From the NCBI RefSeq assembly GCF_009900765.1, contig NZ_JAAABL010000001.1:62001-126000 (forward strand): DNA of 64,000 nt. Reading direction: 5' to 3'. Below the pieces are notes generated by a model that was given only the letters and a program-made list of their open reading frames with translations, was not told where the DNA came from and made no database searches. A program made the translations under genes and the position numbers. Source of the DNA: Rhodovarius lipocyclicus. Its GTDB lineage: Bacteria; Pseudomonadota; Alphaproteobacteria; Acetobacterales; Acetobacteraceae. Below are positions 35,894 to 49,170 of the stretch, one piece after another. Position 1 is the stretch's first letter. Each line of letters opens with the position of its first letter.

Positions 35894-36844
35894 ATGAGCG
35901 AAACCGTCCGCCCCATGCTGTCCGTCGTCGTCCCCTGCTACAATGAAGAGGAGGTGCTGCCGGAATTCCACCGGCGCATCACCGCCGCCATGGAAGGCAT
36001 CGGGGCGTCCTATGAGGTCGTCTATGTCAATGACGGCTCCCGCGACGGCACCATGGCGCTGATGCTGGCCATGCAGGCCGCCGACCGCCGGGTGGCGGTG
36101 GTCAATCTCAGCCGCAACTTCGGCAAGGAGATCGCGCTGACCGCGGGCCTCGACCACGCCGCCTGCACGGACGCCGTCATCGTGATCGACGCCGACCTGC
36201 AGGACCCGCCGGAGGTGATCCCGGAGCTGATCGCCGCCTGGCAGCAGGGCTATGACGTGGCCTATGCCCAGCGCAGCGTCCGCCACGGCGAGAGCTTCAT
36301 CAAGCGCGCCACCGCCCATGCCTTCTACCGGGTGATGCAGCGGCTGGGCGGCAAGGTTCAGCTGCCGCGCGACACCGGCGATTTCCGCCTGATGTCCCGC
36401 CGCTCGCTGGATGCGCTGCTGCAATTGCGCGAACAGCACCGCTTCATGAAGGGGCTGTTCGCCTGGGTGGGCTATCCCTCCATCGCCGTGCCGTATGAGC
36501 GCGCGCCGCGCGCGGCGGGCACCACCAAGTGGAACTGGTGGAAGCTGTGGAACCTGAGCCTGGAGGGCATCACCAGCTTCACCGTGGGGCCGCTGAAGAT
36601 CGCGACCTATCTGGGGCTGGTGGTCTCCCTCCTGGCCGCGATCTATCTGGCGCAGCTGCTGGTGCGCACGATCTTCTTCGGCAACCCGGTGGCGGGCTAT
36701 CCCAGCCTGATGGCGGCGGTGCTGTTCCTGGGCGGCGTGCAGATGATGATGCTGGGCATCATCGGTGAATATCTGGGCCGGGTGTTCAACGAGACCAAGG
36801 GCCGGCCGCTGTATATCGTGGAACGCCACCTGCCGAGCGCATGA
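35894..36844 (+). CDS. Family 2 glycosyltransferase with C-terminal membrane anchors (GtrB/DPM1-like)
   Basis: 316 residues. The catalytic domain (1-230) has VVVPCYNEEEVLPEF, EVVYVNDGSRDGT, VIVIDADLQDPPEVIPEL and an RDTGDFRLMSRR acceptor segment. Two membrane helices follow (about 240-305). Such enzymes move a sugar from a nucleotide donor to polyprenyl phosphate at the inner membrane. The start is 86 bp from the divergent DHDPS-family gene. It overlaps the next gene by four bases. Confidence 0.9.
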   Translation: MSETVRPMLSVVVPCYNEEEVLPEFHRRITAAMEGIGASYEVVYVNDGSRDGTMALMLAMQAADRRVAVVNLSRNFGKEIALTAGLDHAACTDAVIVIDADLQDPPEVIPELIAAWQQGYDVAYAQRSVRHGESFIKRATAHAFYRVMQRLGGKVQLPRDTGDFRLMSRRSLDALLQLREQHRFMKGLFAWVGYPSIAVPYERAPRAAGTTKWNWWKLWNLSLEGITSFTVGPLKIATYLGLVVSLLAAIYLAQLLVRTIFFGNPVAGYPSLMAAVLFLGGVQMMMLGIIGEYLGRVFNETKGRPLYIVERHLPSA

Positions 36845-37416
36845 AGGAACTGCTCGCCCGCGTCCGGGCCTGCCGCCTGTGCGAGGCCGCCCTGCCCCTG
36901 GGCCCGCGCCCGGTGGTGCACGCGAGCGGGACGGCCCGGGTGCTGATCATCGGCCAGGCGCCGGGCACCAAGGTGCATGAGACGGGGATTCCCTGGAACG
37001 ATGCCTCCGGCATCCGGCTGCGGGAATGGCTGGGGCTGGACCCGGCCGCGTTCTATGACGAAAGCCGCATCGCCATCATGCCCATGGGGTTCTGCTATCC
37101 CGGGCGGCTGCCGCAGGGGGGCGACGCGCCGCCGCGCCCGGAATGCGCGCCCACCTGGCACGCGGCGCTGCGGACCGAGATGCCCGAGATCCGGCTGACG
37201 CTGCTGGTGGGCTCCTACGCCCAGGCCCGCTATCTGGGGCGGGGCGCGATGACGGAGCACGTCCGCCGGCAGCCGGGGGCGCCCTCGGTCTGGGCCCTGC
37301 CCCATCCCTCCTGGCGGAACACGGCCTGGATGGCGCGCCACCCCTGGTTCGCGGCGGAGGTGCTGCCACCCCTGCGTGCCGCATTGCACGGCGTGTTGGA
37401 CCAGACCCGCTTGTAG
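36841..37416 (+). CDS. Uracil-DNA glycosylase superfamily protein, likely Fe-S containing
   Basis: 191 residues. Motif A is IIGQAPGTKVHETGIPW and motif B is HPSWRNTAW. Cysteines at 11, 14, 85 and 102 have the spacing of the four that hold the [4Fe-4S] cluster in family 4 UDGs. However, the family 4 motif A acidic residue (GEAPG) is Gln here. It probably excises or recognises damaged bases, with altered specificity. Start overlaps the GT2 stop by four bases. Confidence 0.82.
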   Translation: MKELLARVRACRLCEAALPLGPRPVVHASGTARVLIIGQAPGTKVHETGIPWNDASGIRLREWLGLDPAAFYDESRIAIMPMGFCYPGRLPQGGDAPPRPECAPTWHAALRTEMPEIRLTLLVGSYAQARYLGRGAMTEHVRRQPGAPSVWALPHPSWRNTAWMARHPWFAAEVLPPLRAALHGVLDQTRL

Positions 37417-37471
37417 CCCCCCGGCCCGCATGCTTGGCTTGCCTCCATAATCATAAGAACCGGAGGAACCC

Positions 37472-38515
37472 ATGGCCCAATTCCGCATCGTGACGCCCGC
37501 GGGCGCCAGCTTCACCACCGCCGGCGGCGGCTATGCGCTGGAGATGGAGGCCCTGGCCGGGTTGGATGCCGAGATCGTCGAGGCGCCGACCGACACGGCG
37601 GGCTTCATCGCCGCCGCCCGCGACGCCGACGCGATCTACGCCAAGGGCATCCCCATCACGGCCGAGATCATCGGCGCGTTGCGGAACTGCCGCTCCATCA
37701 GCCTGGGCAGCGTGGGGGTGGACAGCGTGGACGTGAAGGCCGCGACCGAGGCCGGCATCCCGGTGACCAACGTGCCCGACACCTTCATCGAGGAGGTGGC
37801 GGACCACGCCATGATGCTGCTGCTGTCCACCTTCCGCCGCTGCATCGACCAGGACCGCATGGTGCGCGAGGGCCGCTGGAAGGAAGGCCGCCCCGCCCTG
37901 TTGCAGATCCCGCGCCTGATGGGGCAGCGGCTGGGGCTGATCTCCTTCGGGCGGGTGGCGCGCGCGGTGGCGCGGCGCGCCAAGCCCTTCGGCCTGATCA
38001 TCAGCGCCTATGACCCCTTCGTGGACGAGACCACGATGATCGAGGCCGGCGTGATCCCCGCGACGCTGGAGCAGGTGCTGGCCGAATCCGATTTCGTCTC
38101 CATGCACGCGCCCGCGCGGCCCGAATGCACGCACATGCTGCGGGAGGAGCATTTCCGGCTGATGAAGCCGAGCGCCATCTTCATCAACACCGGGCGCGGC
38201 CCCACGGTGAAGGAGGAAGCGCTGATCCAGGCCCTGCAGGAGGGCTGGATCGCCTATGCCGGGCTGGACGTGCTGGAAACCGAGCCACCGAGCCACAACA
38301 ACCCCATCCTGCGGATGGAGAACGTGATCCTGTCGGCGCATACCGCCTCGGCCAGCGCGCGCTTCGATGAGGCGCGCAAGCGCCGCGTGGGGGCGGAGCT
38401 GGCGCTGGTGCTGCAAGGCCGCTGGCCGATGAGCTGCGTGAACCCGGCCGTGCTGCAGAATACCAAGCTGCGCCGCTGGCAGCCGGTGGGGATGGGGCGC
38501 GGCCCGAACAGCTAG
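37472..38515 (+). CDS. D-isomer-specific 2-hydroxyacid dehydrogenase family protein
   Basis: 347 residues. Catalytic triad segments are visible: INTGRGPTVKEEALI (Arg), LDVLETEPPSHNNPI (Glu) and LSAHTASAS (His). The NAD loop reads GLISFGRVARAVARR, slightly different from GxGxxG. C-terminal-binding-protein-like hydroxyacid dehydrogenases look like this. It should interconvert a 2-keto and D-2-hydroxy acid. A GGAGGAAC ribosome site lies upstream. The neighbours do not point to a substrate. Confidence 0.88.
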   Translation: MAQFRIVTPAGASFTTAGGGYALEMEALAGLDAEIVEAPTDTAGFIAAARDADAIYAKGIPITAEIIGALRNCRSISLGSVGVDSVDVKAATEAGIPVTNVPDTFIEEVADHAMMLLLSTFRRCIDQDRMVREGRWKEGRPALLQIPRLMGQRLGLISFGRVARAVARRAKPFGLIISAYDPFVDETTMIEAGVIPATLEQVLAESDFVSMHAPARPECTHMLREEHFRLMKPSAIFINTGRGPTVKEEALIQALQEGWIAYAGLDVLETEPPSHNNPILRMENVILSAHTASASARFDEARKRRVGAELALVLQGRWPMSCVNPAVLQNTKLRRWQPVGMGRGPNS

Positions 38516-38519
38516 CGCG

Positions 38520-39095
38520 TCAGGCGGCGAGAAGGCCCAGGTGCTCCACCAGGATGGAGCACCCGATGCCGATCAGGCCGAGGCCGCCCAGACCCTCGGC
38601 CCAGCGGCCCAGCCGGCCGCCCACATGCCGCCCGATCAGGATGCCCATGCTGGCCATCAGGAAGGTGGCCAGGCCGATCGTCAGCGCGATCACGCCGATG
38701 TTCACATCCAGCACCGCCAGCGACACGCCGACCGCCATGGCATCCAGGCTGGTGGCCACGGCGGTCGCCACCAGCACGGCCAGGCTGTGGCGGCGGGGGC
38801 GCGCCGCCTCCGTGCCGTCGGAGGCCCCGAGCGCCAGCACCACCATGCGCCCGCCGATGACGGAGAGCAGCGCGAAGGCGATCCAGTGGTCCACGGCGGT
38901 GATGTAGGCGCTGGCGGCGAAACCGGCGGCCCAGCCCAGAATCGGGGTGATCGCCTCCACCACGCCGAACACGGCGCCGGTGCGCAGCGCCTCGCTCAGG
39001 CGCGGGCGGTCCAGCGAGGCCCCCTTGGCCAGCGCGGCGGCGAAGGCGTCGGCCGACATGCTGAAGGACAGCATCGCGATGGTGGCGGGGGTCAT
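38520..39095 (-). CDS. mntP: Manganese efflux pump MntP
   Basis: 191 residues, six hydrophobic segments. The paired acidic motifs of MntP are [16 protein letters not shown] near the N-terminus and [20 protein letters not shown] after the middle loop, both with the conserved Asp. It exports Mn(II) across the inner membrane. I looked for a yybP-ykoY riboswitch in the 170 bp upstream and saw no convincing one. The gene converges with the 2-hydroxyacid dehydrogenase. Confidence 0.9.
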   Translation of the reverse strand: MTPATIAMLSFSMSADAFAAALAKGASLDRPRLSEALRTGAVFGVVEAITPILGWAAGFAASAYITAVDHWIAFALLSVIGGRMVVLALGASDGTEAARPRRHSLAVLVATAVATSLDAMAVGVSLAVLDVNIGVIALTIGLATFLMASMGILIGRHVGGRLGRWAEGLGGLGLIGIGCSILVEHLGLLAA

Positions 39096-39266
39096 CGGGG
39101 CAGTCCGGTGCGGTTGGCTGGCCCGGATAGCGAAGGGGGGCCGTCAGCGTCAACACATAAACAGGTATTCAGCTATTGGATGATCGCATGCCTCGCCCGA
39201 GCACGGCGTGCGGACACGCCCATCGCGATTTTTGGGATCCAGCATGACGGAAATGGGATTTCGTGG

Positions 39267-39338
<72 letters not shown>

Positions 39339-39386
39339 TCACGCGGCGGCCTTCTACAGCCCCCGCGCCTGGGCCGCAACCACCCC

Positions 39387-41591
<2,205 letters not shown>

Positions 41592-41667
41592 GGCATGATT
41601 CGTGAAATGTTCCTGTTCCTTGGGGGTACACCAGCCGGGCGCGGGAGGCCAGTGTGGTGTTATTGTT

Positions 41668-41688
41668 TGCGAATCATTCTTATTTGCA
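41668..41688. promoter_or_regulatory. Fur-box-like inverted repeat
   Basis: TGCGAATCATTCTTATTTGCA is a 21-bp imperfect palindrome with arms TGC(G)AAT and ATT(T)GCA around an AT-rich centre. It closely follows the Fur binding pattern of iron-regulated promoters. It stands out in composition from the flanking GC-rich DNA. It lies 78 bp before the unknown gene at 41766 and 77 bp before parC on the other strand. Confidence 0.55.
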
Positions 41689-41765
41689 CTAAACGGATGG
41701 CATCGCGGCCGGAGGCTTCCATGCGCCGGCCCGCCACCCCTCCCAGCCGGAACAGGCCAAGCCCG

Positions 41766-42227
41766 ATGCAGCCATCGCAGATCGAACCCACCCTGACGGC
41801 CCTGGGCCCGGATGCCCTGTTCACCGTGGGCGTGCTGCGCGCCTGGGTGGCGCCCGTGATGCAGCCCGGCCAACCCCACCCGGATTGGCGCGAGATCTGC
41901 CGCATGATCCACCTGGACACGGAAGGGATGCGCGGCTTCGACCGCATGATGGGCCTGCTGACCGCCCATGCCCAGCGCCTGGTGGAGGTGCGCTGCTGCG
42001 ACTGCCCCAGCATCGGCGTGGACGAGCGCGCCATGCTGCGGCTGGTGGGCGCCCTGCAGGCGGGCGACCGGCTGAGCGCGCTGGAGGTGCTGACCGGCTG
42101 GATGCCCACCCCCATCGCACAGATGGCGCTGGGCCACGCCCTGGTCTTCGCCCGGGCCGTGGCGGGGGCGGGGCTGCGCCTGCCGCCGCCGGTGGTGCGC
42201 CCGGCCCTGGGCGTGACGCTACACTGA
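41766..42227 (+). CDS. Hypothetical protein, 153 aa, behind a Fur-box-like site
   Basis: I do not recognise the family. From ATG 41766 the protein starts [20 protein letters not shown] and contains a Cys-rich stretch [14 protein letters not shown] near the middle, then helices with [21 protein letters not shown]. No signal peptide or strong membrane segment is visible. In-frame ATGs at 41697 and 41721 would add an Arg/Pro-rich N-terminus. The Fur-like element upstream suggests iron control. The Cys-Cys-x-Cys could bind metal or haem, but this is inference. Confidence 0.65.
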   Translation: MQPSQIEPTLTALGPDALFTVGVLRAWVAPVMQPGQPHPDWREICRMIHLDTEGMRGFDRMMGLLTAHAQRLVEVRCCDCPSIGVDERAMLRLVGALQAGDRLSALEVLTGWMPTPIAQMALGHALVFARAVAGAGLRLPPPVVRPALGVTLH

Positions 42228-42231
42228 AACG

Positions 42232-42256
42232 AAAAAGGGGGCCGAAAGGCCCCCTT
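42232..42256 (-). terminator. Rho-independent terminator of tig
   Basis: A nine-pair stem (AAGGGGGCC with GGCCCCCTT, loop GAAA on the plus strand, 42235-42256). Read on the reverse strand, it is followed by a run of five T. It lies 26 bases after the tig stop. It also sits just after the plus-strand gene ending at 42227 and may block that transcript too, though no T run follows in that direction. Confidence 0.8.
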
Positions 42257-42281
42257 CCCCATGTCCGGGCTGTCGCCTGGA

Positions 42282-43595
42282 TTACTCGGCGGCGGCCAGT
42301 TCTTCCGGCGTCACGGCCTTCTCTTCGACCTTCGCCAGTTCCAGCATGAAGTCCACCACCTTCTCCTCGAAGATGGGGCTGCGCAGGTTGTTGATGGCGT
42401 CCGGGTTCTTGGTGAAGAACTCGATCACCTGGCGCTCCTGGCCCGGGTAGCGCTGGGCCTCGGCCATCATGGCGCGGTTCAGCTCTTCCGGGGTGACCTG
42501 GATGTTGTTGGTGCGGCCGATCTCGGCCAGCAGCAGGCCCAGGCGGATGCGGCGCTCGGCGATCTTGCGATAGTCGGCGCGCAGCGTGGCCTCGTCCTTG
42601 CCCTTGTCGTCGGCATCCAGGCGGTCGGCCTTCAGGTCGGCTTCCACGCGCGGCCAGATCTGGCCGAACTCGGCCTCCACCAGCCCCTCGGGCACCTCGA
42701 AGCTCGCCTGCTCGGCCAGCGCGTCCAGCAGGGCGCGCTTCACCTTGCTGCGGGCGATGCCGTCATACTCGTTCTGCAGAACGTTGTTGATGGTCTCGTT
42801 CAGCTTCTCGAGGCTCTCGAGGCCCAGCTTCTTCGCCAGCTCATCGTCCACCGCGGGCTTCGTGTAGACCTTCAGGGTCTTGGCGGTGATGGTGAATTCG
42901 GCGGTCTTACCGGCCAGATCCTTGGCCTGGTAATCCTCGGGGAACGGCACCGTGATCACGCGGGTCTCGCCCGGGACCATGCCCTCCATCTGCTCGGAGA
43001 AGCCGGGGATGAAGCCCGGGCCCGCGATTTCCACCGGCATGTCCGTACCGGCGCCGCCCTGGAAGGCCACGCCGTCGATCTTGCCCTCGAAGTCCACGAT
43101 CAGCACTTCGCCCTTGGCGGCGGCGCGGGACTCGGTTTCCTCCAGCGAGGCATTGCGGCGGGTGATGTTCTCGATCGCCTTCGCCACCTCGGCCTCGCCC
43201 GGGGTCGCCTTCAGGCGCGTCAGGCTGATGGCGCCGAAGTCCGGCATGGTGATCTCGGGCAGCACTTCGAGGCTGATCTCGAAGGTCAGGTCCTCGCCGT
43301 CCTTGAATTCCTTCAGGTCGATCTTGGGCTGGGTGGCCGGGCGCAGGCTGCGCTCGGTCAGCAGCTTGTCGGTCGCTTCCTGGATGGAGGCGTCCAGCAC
43401 CTCACCGGTCACGGCCTTGCCGTAACGGCTGGCGACGAGGGAAGCCGGCACCTTGCCAGGGCGGAAGCCCGGCACCTTGAGGTCGCGGCCCAGCTCGGCC
43501 AGCTTCTTGTCCTTCTGCGCCGCGAGGGCGGTGGCAGGCACCACCACGCTGTAGGACCGCTTGAGGCCCTCGTTCGACAGTTCCGTCACGTTCAT
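42282..43595 (-). CDS. tig: Trigger factor, ribosome-associated chaperone and prolyl isomerase
   Basis: 437 residues. The N-terminal ribosome-binding signature is VPGFRPGKVPASLVASRYG (about residues 45-62). The FKBP-type domain (about 155-240) includes VLIVDFEGKIDGVAFQGG and MEGMVPGETRVITVPFPEDY. The long helical arms run to the end. It binds nascent chains at the exit tunnel. I chose ATG 43595 (MNVTELS) rather than the upstream frame. A tRNA-Leu lies 51 bp upstream on the same strand and may share its transcript. Confidence 0.96.
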   Translation of the reverse strand: MNVTELSNEGLKRSYSVVVPATALAAQKDKKLAELGRDLKVPGFRPGKVPASLVASRYGKAVTGEVLDASIQEATDKLLTERSLRPATQPKIDLKEFKDGEDLTFEISLEVLPEITMPDFGAISLTRLKATPGEAEVAKAIENITRRNASLEETESRAAAKGEVLIVDFEGKIDGVAFQGGAGTDMPVEIAGPGFIPGFSEQMEGMVPGETRVITVPFPEDYQAKDLAGKTAEFTITAKTLKVYTKPAVDDELAKKLGLESLEKLNETINNVLQNEYDGIARSKVKRALLDALAEQASFEVPEGLVEAEFGQIWPRVEADLKADRLDADDKGKDEATLRADYRKIAERRIRLGLLLAEIGRTNNIQVTPEELNRAMMAEAQRYPGQERQVIEFFTKNPDAINNLRSPIFEEKVVDFMLELAKVEEKAVTPEELAAAE

Positions 43596-43646
43596 CGCGC
43601 GCAAACCTTCAAAATCTTTGCCCATCAGGGCTGTGTGTCCGGCCTG

Positions 43647-43731
43647 TGGTGCGGGCGGAGGGACTTGAACCCCCATGGCTTGCGCCACCAGAACCTAAAT
43701 CTGGCGTGTATACCAATTTCACCACGCCCGC
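43647..43731 (-). tRNA. tRNA-Leu (UAG)
   Basis: An 85-base class II tRNA on the reverse strand. Acceptor GCGGGCG pairs with CGCCCGC, the anticodon stem CCAGA/TCTGG encloses TTTAGGT (anticodon TAG), a variable arm follows (GGCGCAAGCC region), and the T arm is GGGGGTTCAAGTCCCTC. Discriminator A and an encoded CCA are present. It reads CUA (and other CUN) leucine codons. Confidence 0.96.
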
Positions 43732-43871
43732 CCTTGGTCGCCATTCCGGCACCCGCAAGCAGGCCACAGATGCCCCATCAAGGCCCGGGCGTGTAAACCA
43801 TGGGGGGCGCCAAGCCAAGTGCGAGAGGGCCGGAAAAGCCCGCACTGGCGCAGTAGAGTAACAGAATACCG

Positions 43872-46778
<2,907 letters not shown>

Positions 46779-46794
46779 GGGGGGGTATTCCGAT

Positions 46795-46809
46795 GTTCTC
46801 GATGCGTTC
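46795..46809. promoter_or_regulatory. LexA (SOS) box of alphaproteobacterial type
   Basis: GTTC at 46795-46798 and GTTC at 46806-46809 are separated by exactly seven bases, the direct-repeat SOS box known from alphaproteobacteria. It is 17 bp upstream of uvrA and 124 bp upstream of ssb, so both DNA-repair genes could be DNA-damage inducible from it. Confidence 0.8.
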
Positions 46810-46932
46810 ACATATGCCACCGGATGCGGCACCGCGCAATGGTCAGCCCGGCATGGCCGCCCCGGCGGCGGGGGCTGGCTCAATGCCGTCCGCATCAGTT
46901 AAGTTGCGCGCCACATTTTCAAGGTGGACAGC

Positions 46933-47481
46933 ATGGCCGGCGTGAACAAGGTCATCATCCTGGGGCGGCTCGGCCGCGACCCGGAGGTGCGCAACTTCCA
47001 GAATGGCGGCAAGGTCGTGAACCTGCGCGTGGCCACCAGCGAGCGCTACAAGGACCGCGAAGGCAACCAGCAGGAACGCACGGAGTGGCATTCCATCGCC
47101 ATCTTCAACGAGAAGCTGGGCGAGATCGCGGAACGCTATCTGCGCAAGGGCAGCGAGGTCTATGTCGAGGGCCAGCTGGAAACCCGCAAATGGCAGGATA
47201 AGGAAGGCCAGGAGCGCTACACGACCGAGATCGTGCTGCGGCAGTTCCGCGGCGAGCTGGCCCTGATCGGCGGGCGCAGCGGCGGCGGTGGCGGCGGCGG
47301 CATGGACGACGATGAGGGCGGCGCCCCGTCCTCGGGCGGCGGCTATGGCGGCGGCGGCGCGCGTTCCTCGGGCGGCGGCGGCGGTTACGGCAGCCGGCCC
47401 GCGGCTGGCGGCGGCGGTGGCTCGCGCGGCGGCTGGGAAGCGCCGAAGAAGTCCGACCTGGACGACGACATCCCGTTCTGA
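46933..47481 (+). CDS. ssb: Single-stranded DNA-binding protein
   Basis: 182 residues. The OB fold (1-110) reads [16 protein letters not shown] and [20 protein letters not shown] glycine-rich linker (about 118-165) and the acidic tip DDDIPF, which recruits repair partners, follow. ATG 46933 has AAGGTGG five bases upstream, better than the GTG at 46924. It coats single-stranded DNA in replication and repair. Divergent from uvrA. Confidence 0.96.
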   Translation: MAGVNKVIILGRLGRDPEVRNFQNGGKVVNLRVATSERYKDREGNQQERTEWHSIAIFNEKLGEIAERYLRKGSEVYVEGQLETRKWQDKEGQERYTTEIVLRQFRGELALIGGRSGGGGGGGMDDDEGGAPSSGGGYGGGGARSSGGGGGYGSRPAAGGGGGSRGGWEAPKKSDLDDDIPF

Positions 47482-47490
47482 CGCACCGAC

Positions 47491-47510
47491 GGGGCGGCCA
47501 GGGCCGCCCC
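47491..47510 (+). terminator. GC-rich hairpin after ssb
   Basis: GGGGCGGC (47491-47498) pairs with GCCGCCCC (47503-47510) around a four-base loop, ten bases after the ssb stop. There is no T run, so it may stabilise the mRNA end or give weak termination. Confidence 0.4.
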
Positions 47511-47519
47511 CCACCCCGC

Positions 47520-48659
47520 ATGGGAGAAGCCGTGACCGCGACACTTCGCCGCTGGCTGCCGGTCGTGCTGCTGCTCTGCCTCATCGGGTGCGGCACGCGA
47601 CCGGACATGCGGGCGCTGTCGCCCATCGGCGAGGCGGCCGCCCCGGGCACCGCCATCACGGTCCATGTCGCGACATCGCGCGCGCGCTCGGCGCCCGACC
47701 GCAACAGCTTCACCAATGAGCGGTCCCGCGCCACCAACTTCGCGGCCTACACGGTCTCCGTGCCGCCGGGGCACCGGGCCGGGCGCATCGAATGGCCCGG
47801 CAGGCAGCCCGACCCCGCCGCCAGCTTCGTCACCCTGCGCGACAGCGTGCTCGACGCCCCGGCCTTCGAGGCCGAGCTGGCCAGCCGCCGCTGCGCCCCG
47901 GACGCGGGCCAGACGATGGTCTTCGTCCACGGCTACAACACCAACTTCCCCGAGGCCCTGTTCCGCCTGGTGCAGATGGCCGCCGACACCGACCCGCGCG
48001 CCGTCCCCATCCTGTTCTCCTGGCCGTCGGACGCGCTGCCGCTCGCCTATGTCGCGGACCGCGACGCGGCGGCCTATTCGCGGGACAACCTGGCGGAGCT
48101 GCTGACGCGGCTGACGCAGATCTGCCCCGGCCGGCCCGTGATCCTGGTCGGGCACAGCATGGGCGGCTGGCTGAGCATGGAGACGCTGCGCCAATTGCGC
48201 CTAGCCGGGCGGGACCAGGTGCTGAACGCCCTGCAGGTGGTGCTGGCCTCCCCGGATATCGACCTCGATGTCTTCCGCGCCCAGGCGCGTGTGATTGGCC
48301 CGCTGACGCCGCCGATCACCGTTCTGGTCTCCAGCGACGACCGCGCGCTCTCGGTCTCCAGCCGGCTTGCCGGGGCGCGGCCCAGGCTCGGCAGCCTCAG
48401 CGTGGAGGACCCGGCGGTGCAGCAGGCGGCGCGGGAATCGCATCTGGCCATCATCGACATCAGCGCGATGGAGGCCTCGGACCGCTTCAACCACGACCGC
48501 TATGTCAGCTTCGCCAACACCTATGCCCGGCTGGCGGCGGAGGGCGCGATCGAGCCGGGCGGCGGGCTGCGGCGGGCCGGCGCCTTCGTGTTCAACGCCA
48601 TCGGCGCCACCGTCTCCAGCCCGTTCCGGCTGGCGGGGCGTGTGCTGTCGCCGGACTGA
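47520..48659 (+). CDS. DUF900-type alpha/beta hydrolase lipoprotein
   Basis: 379 residues. The signal peptide has a lipobox-like LIGC (RRWLPVVLLLCLIGCGTRP), so the protein is probably lipid-anchored on the periplasmic side. The hydrolase core has VFVHGYNTNFPEALFRL, FSWPSDALP, and the nucleophile VGHSMGGWLSMETL. This is the DUF900 family; the substrate is unknown. GTG at 47532 is a possible later start. The ssb-side hairpin precedes it. Confidence 0.85.
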   Translation: MGEAVTATLRRWLPVVLLLCLIGCGTRPDMRALSPIGEAAAPGTAITVHVATSRARSAPDRNSFTNERSRATNFAAYTVSVPPGHRAGRIEWPGRQPDPAASFVTLRDSVLDAPAFEAELASRRCAPDAGQTMVFVHGYNTNFPEALFRLVQMAADTDPRAVPILFSWPSDALPLAYVADRDAAAYSRDNLAELLTRLTQICPGRPVILVGHSMGGWLSMETLRQLRLAGRDQVLNALQVVLASPDIDLDVFRAQARVIGPLTPPITVLVSSDDRALSVSSRLAGARPRLGSLSVEDPAVQQAARESHLAIIDISAMEASDRFNHDRYVSFANTYARLAAEGAIEPGGGLRRAGAFVFNAIGATVSSPFRLAGRVLSPD

Positions 48660-48665
48660 GCCGCC

Positions 48666-49103
48666 CTACCGCCGCGTCGTGCCCAGCAGCCTGCCGGAGC
48701 CGTCATACTGCCGCAGGGTGTCGCCGCTGCGTTCGGTGCGCCCGGTGTAGCGGCCGGAGCTGTCGTAATGCCGCGCCGTGTCGCCGCTGGTTTCCGTGCG
48801 GCCCTGATAGCGGCCCGAACTGTCATACTGGCGCGCGGTGTCGCCGCTGCGCTCCGTCCGGCCGGTGTAGCGGCCGGAACTGTCGTATTGCCGCGCGGTG
48901 TCGCCCCGCAGCTCCGTGCGGCCCTGGTAGCGGCCCGAACCGTCATACCGGCGCGCCGCGTCGCCCTGGCTCTCGACCCGCCCCTGATAGCGGCCGGAGG
49001 CATCGTAATCCCGCCCGCCATAGCCGAAGGGTGCCTCCGGCTTCTGGGCCTGGGCCGGCAGGCAGACGAAGATCAGCCCGAAGGCCAGGAGCATCTTGCG
49101 CAT
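48666..49103 (-). CDS. Secreted tandem-repeat protein with YD-like 20-residue repeats
   Basis: 145 residues. After a signal peptide (MRKMLLAFGLIFVCLPAQAQ), a short linker leads to five complete 20-residue repeats and one 13-residue partial repeat, from residue 33 to the end. The consensus is YDSSGRYTGRTERSGDTARQ, which recalls the YD repeat of RHS/teneurin proteins in miniature. It is predicted to be exported and to form an extended beta structure; binding partners are unknown. ATG 49127 is another possible start. It converges with the hydrolase gene. Confidence 0.72.
   Translation of the reverse strand: MRKMLLAFGLIFVCLPAQAQKPEAPFGYGGRDYDASGRYQGRVESQGDAARRYDGSGRYQGRTELRGDTARQYDSSGRYTGRTERSGDTARQYDSSGRYQGRTETSGDTARHYDSSGRYTGRTERSGDTLRQYDGSGRLLGTTRR
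48669..49007 (-). repeat. In-frame 60-bp tandem repeats (5.65 copies)
   Basis: Five full 60-bp units plus a 39-bp partial unit encode the repeats of the secreted protein. Copies three and five are nearly identical, and copies alternate between YQG and YTG at residues 7-9, suggesting growth by duplicating a 120-bp pair. The period is exact with no indels. Confidence 0.9.
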
Positions 49104-49170
49104 GCTGGTCTTGTAGAAGACCTCCATGGCGAATTGATGGCCAGGCGCGGAACAGCATTGCACGACTGTC

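Noticed and set aside
39096-39266. yybP-ykoY manganese riboswitch upstream of mntP
   Set aside because: I could not find the conserved loops in the leader, so it is not reported as a feature.
48669-49007. Possible CRISPR-like array
   Set aside because: The 60-bp units are contiguous, have no unique spacers, and are in frame in a signal-peptide-bearing protein.
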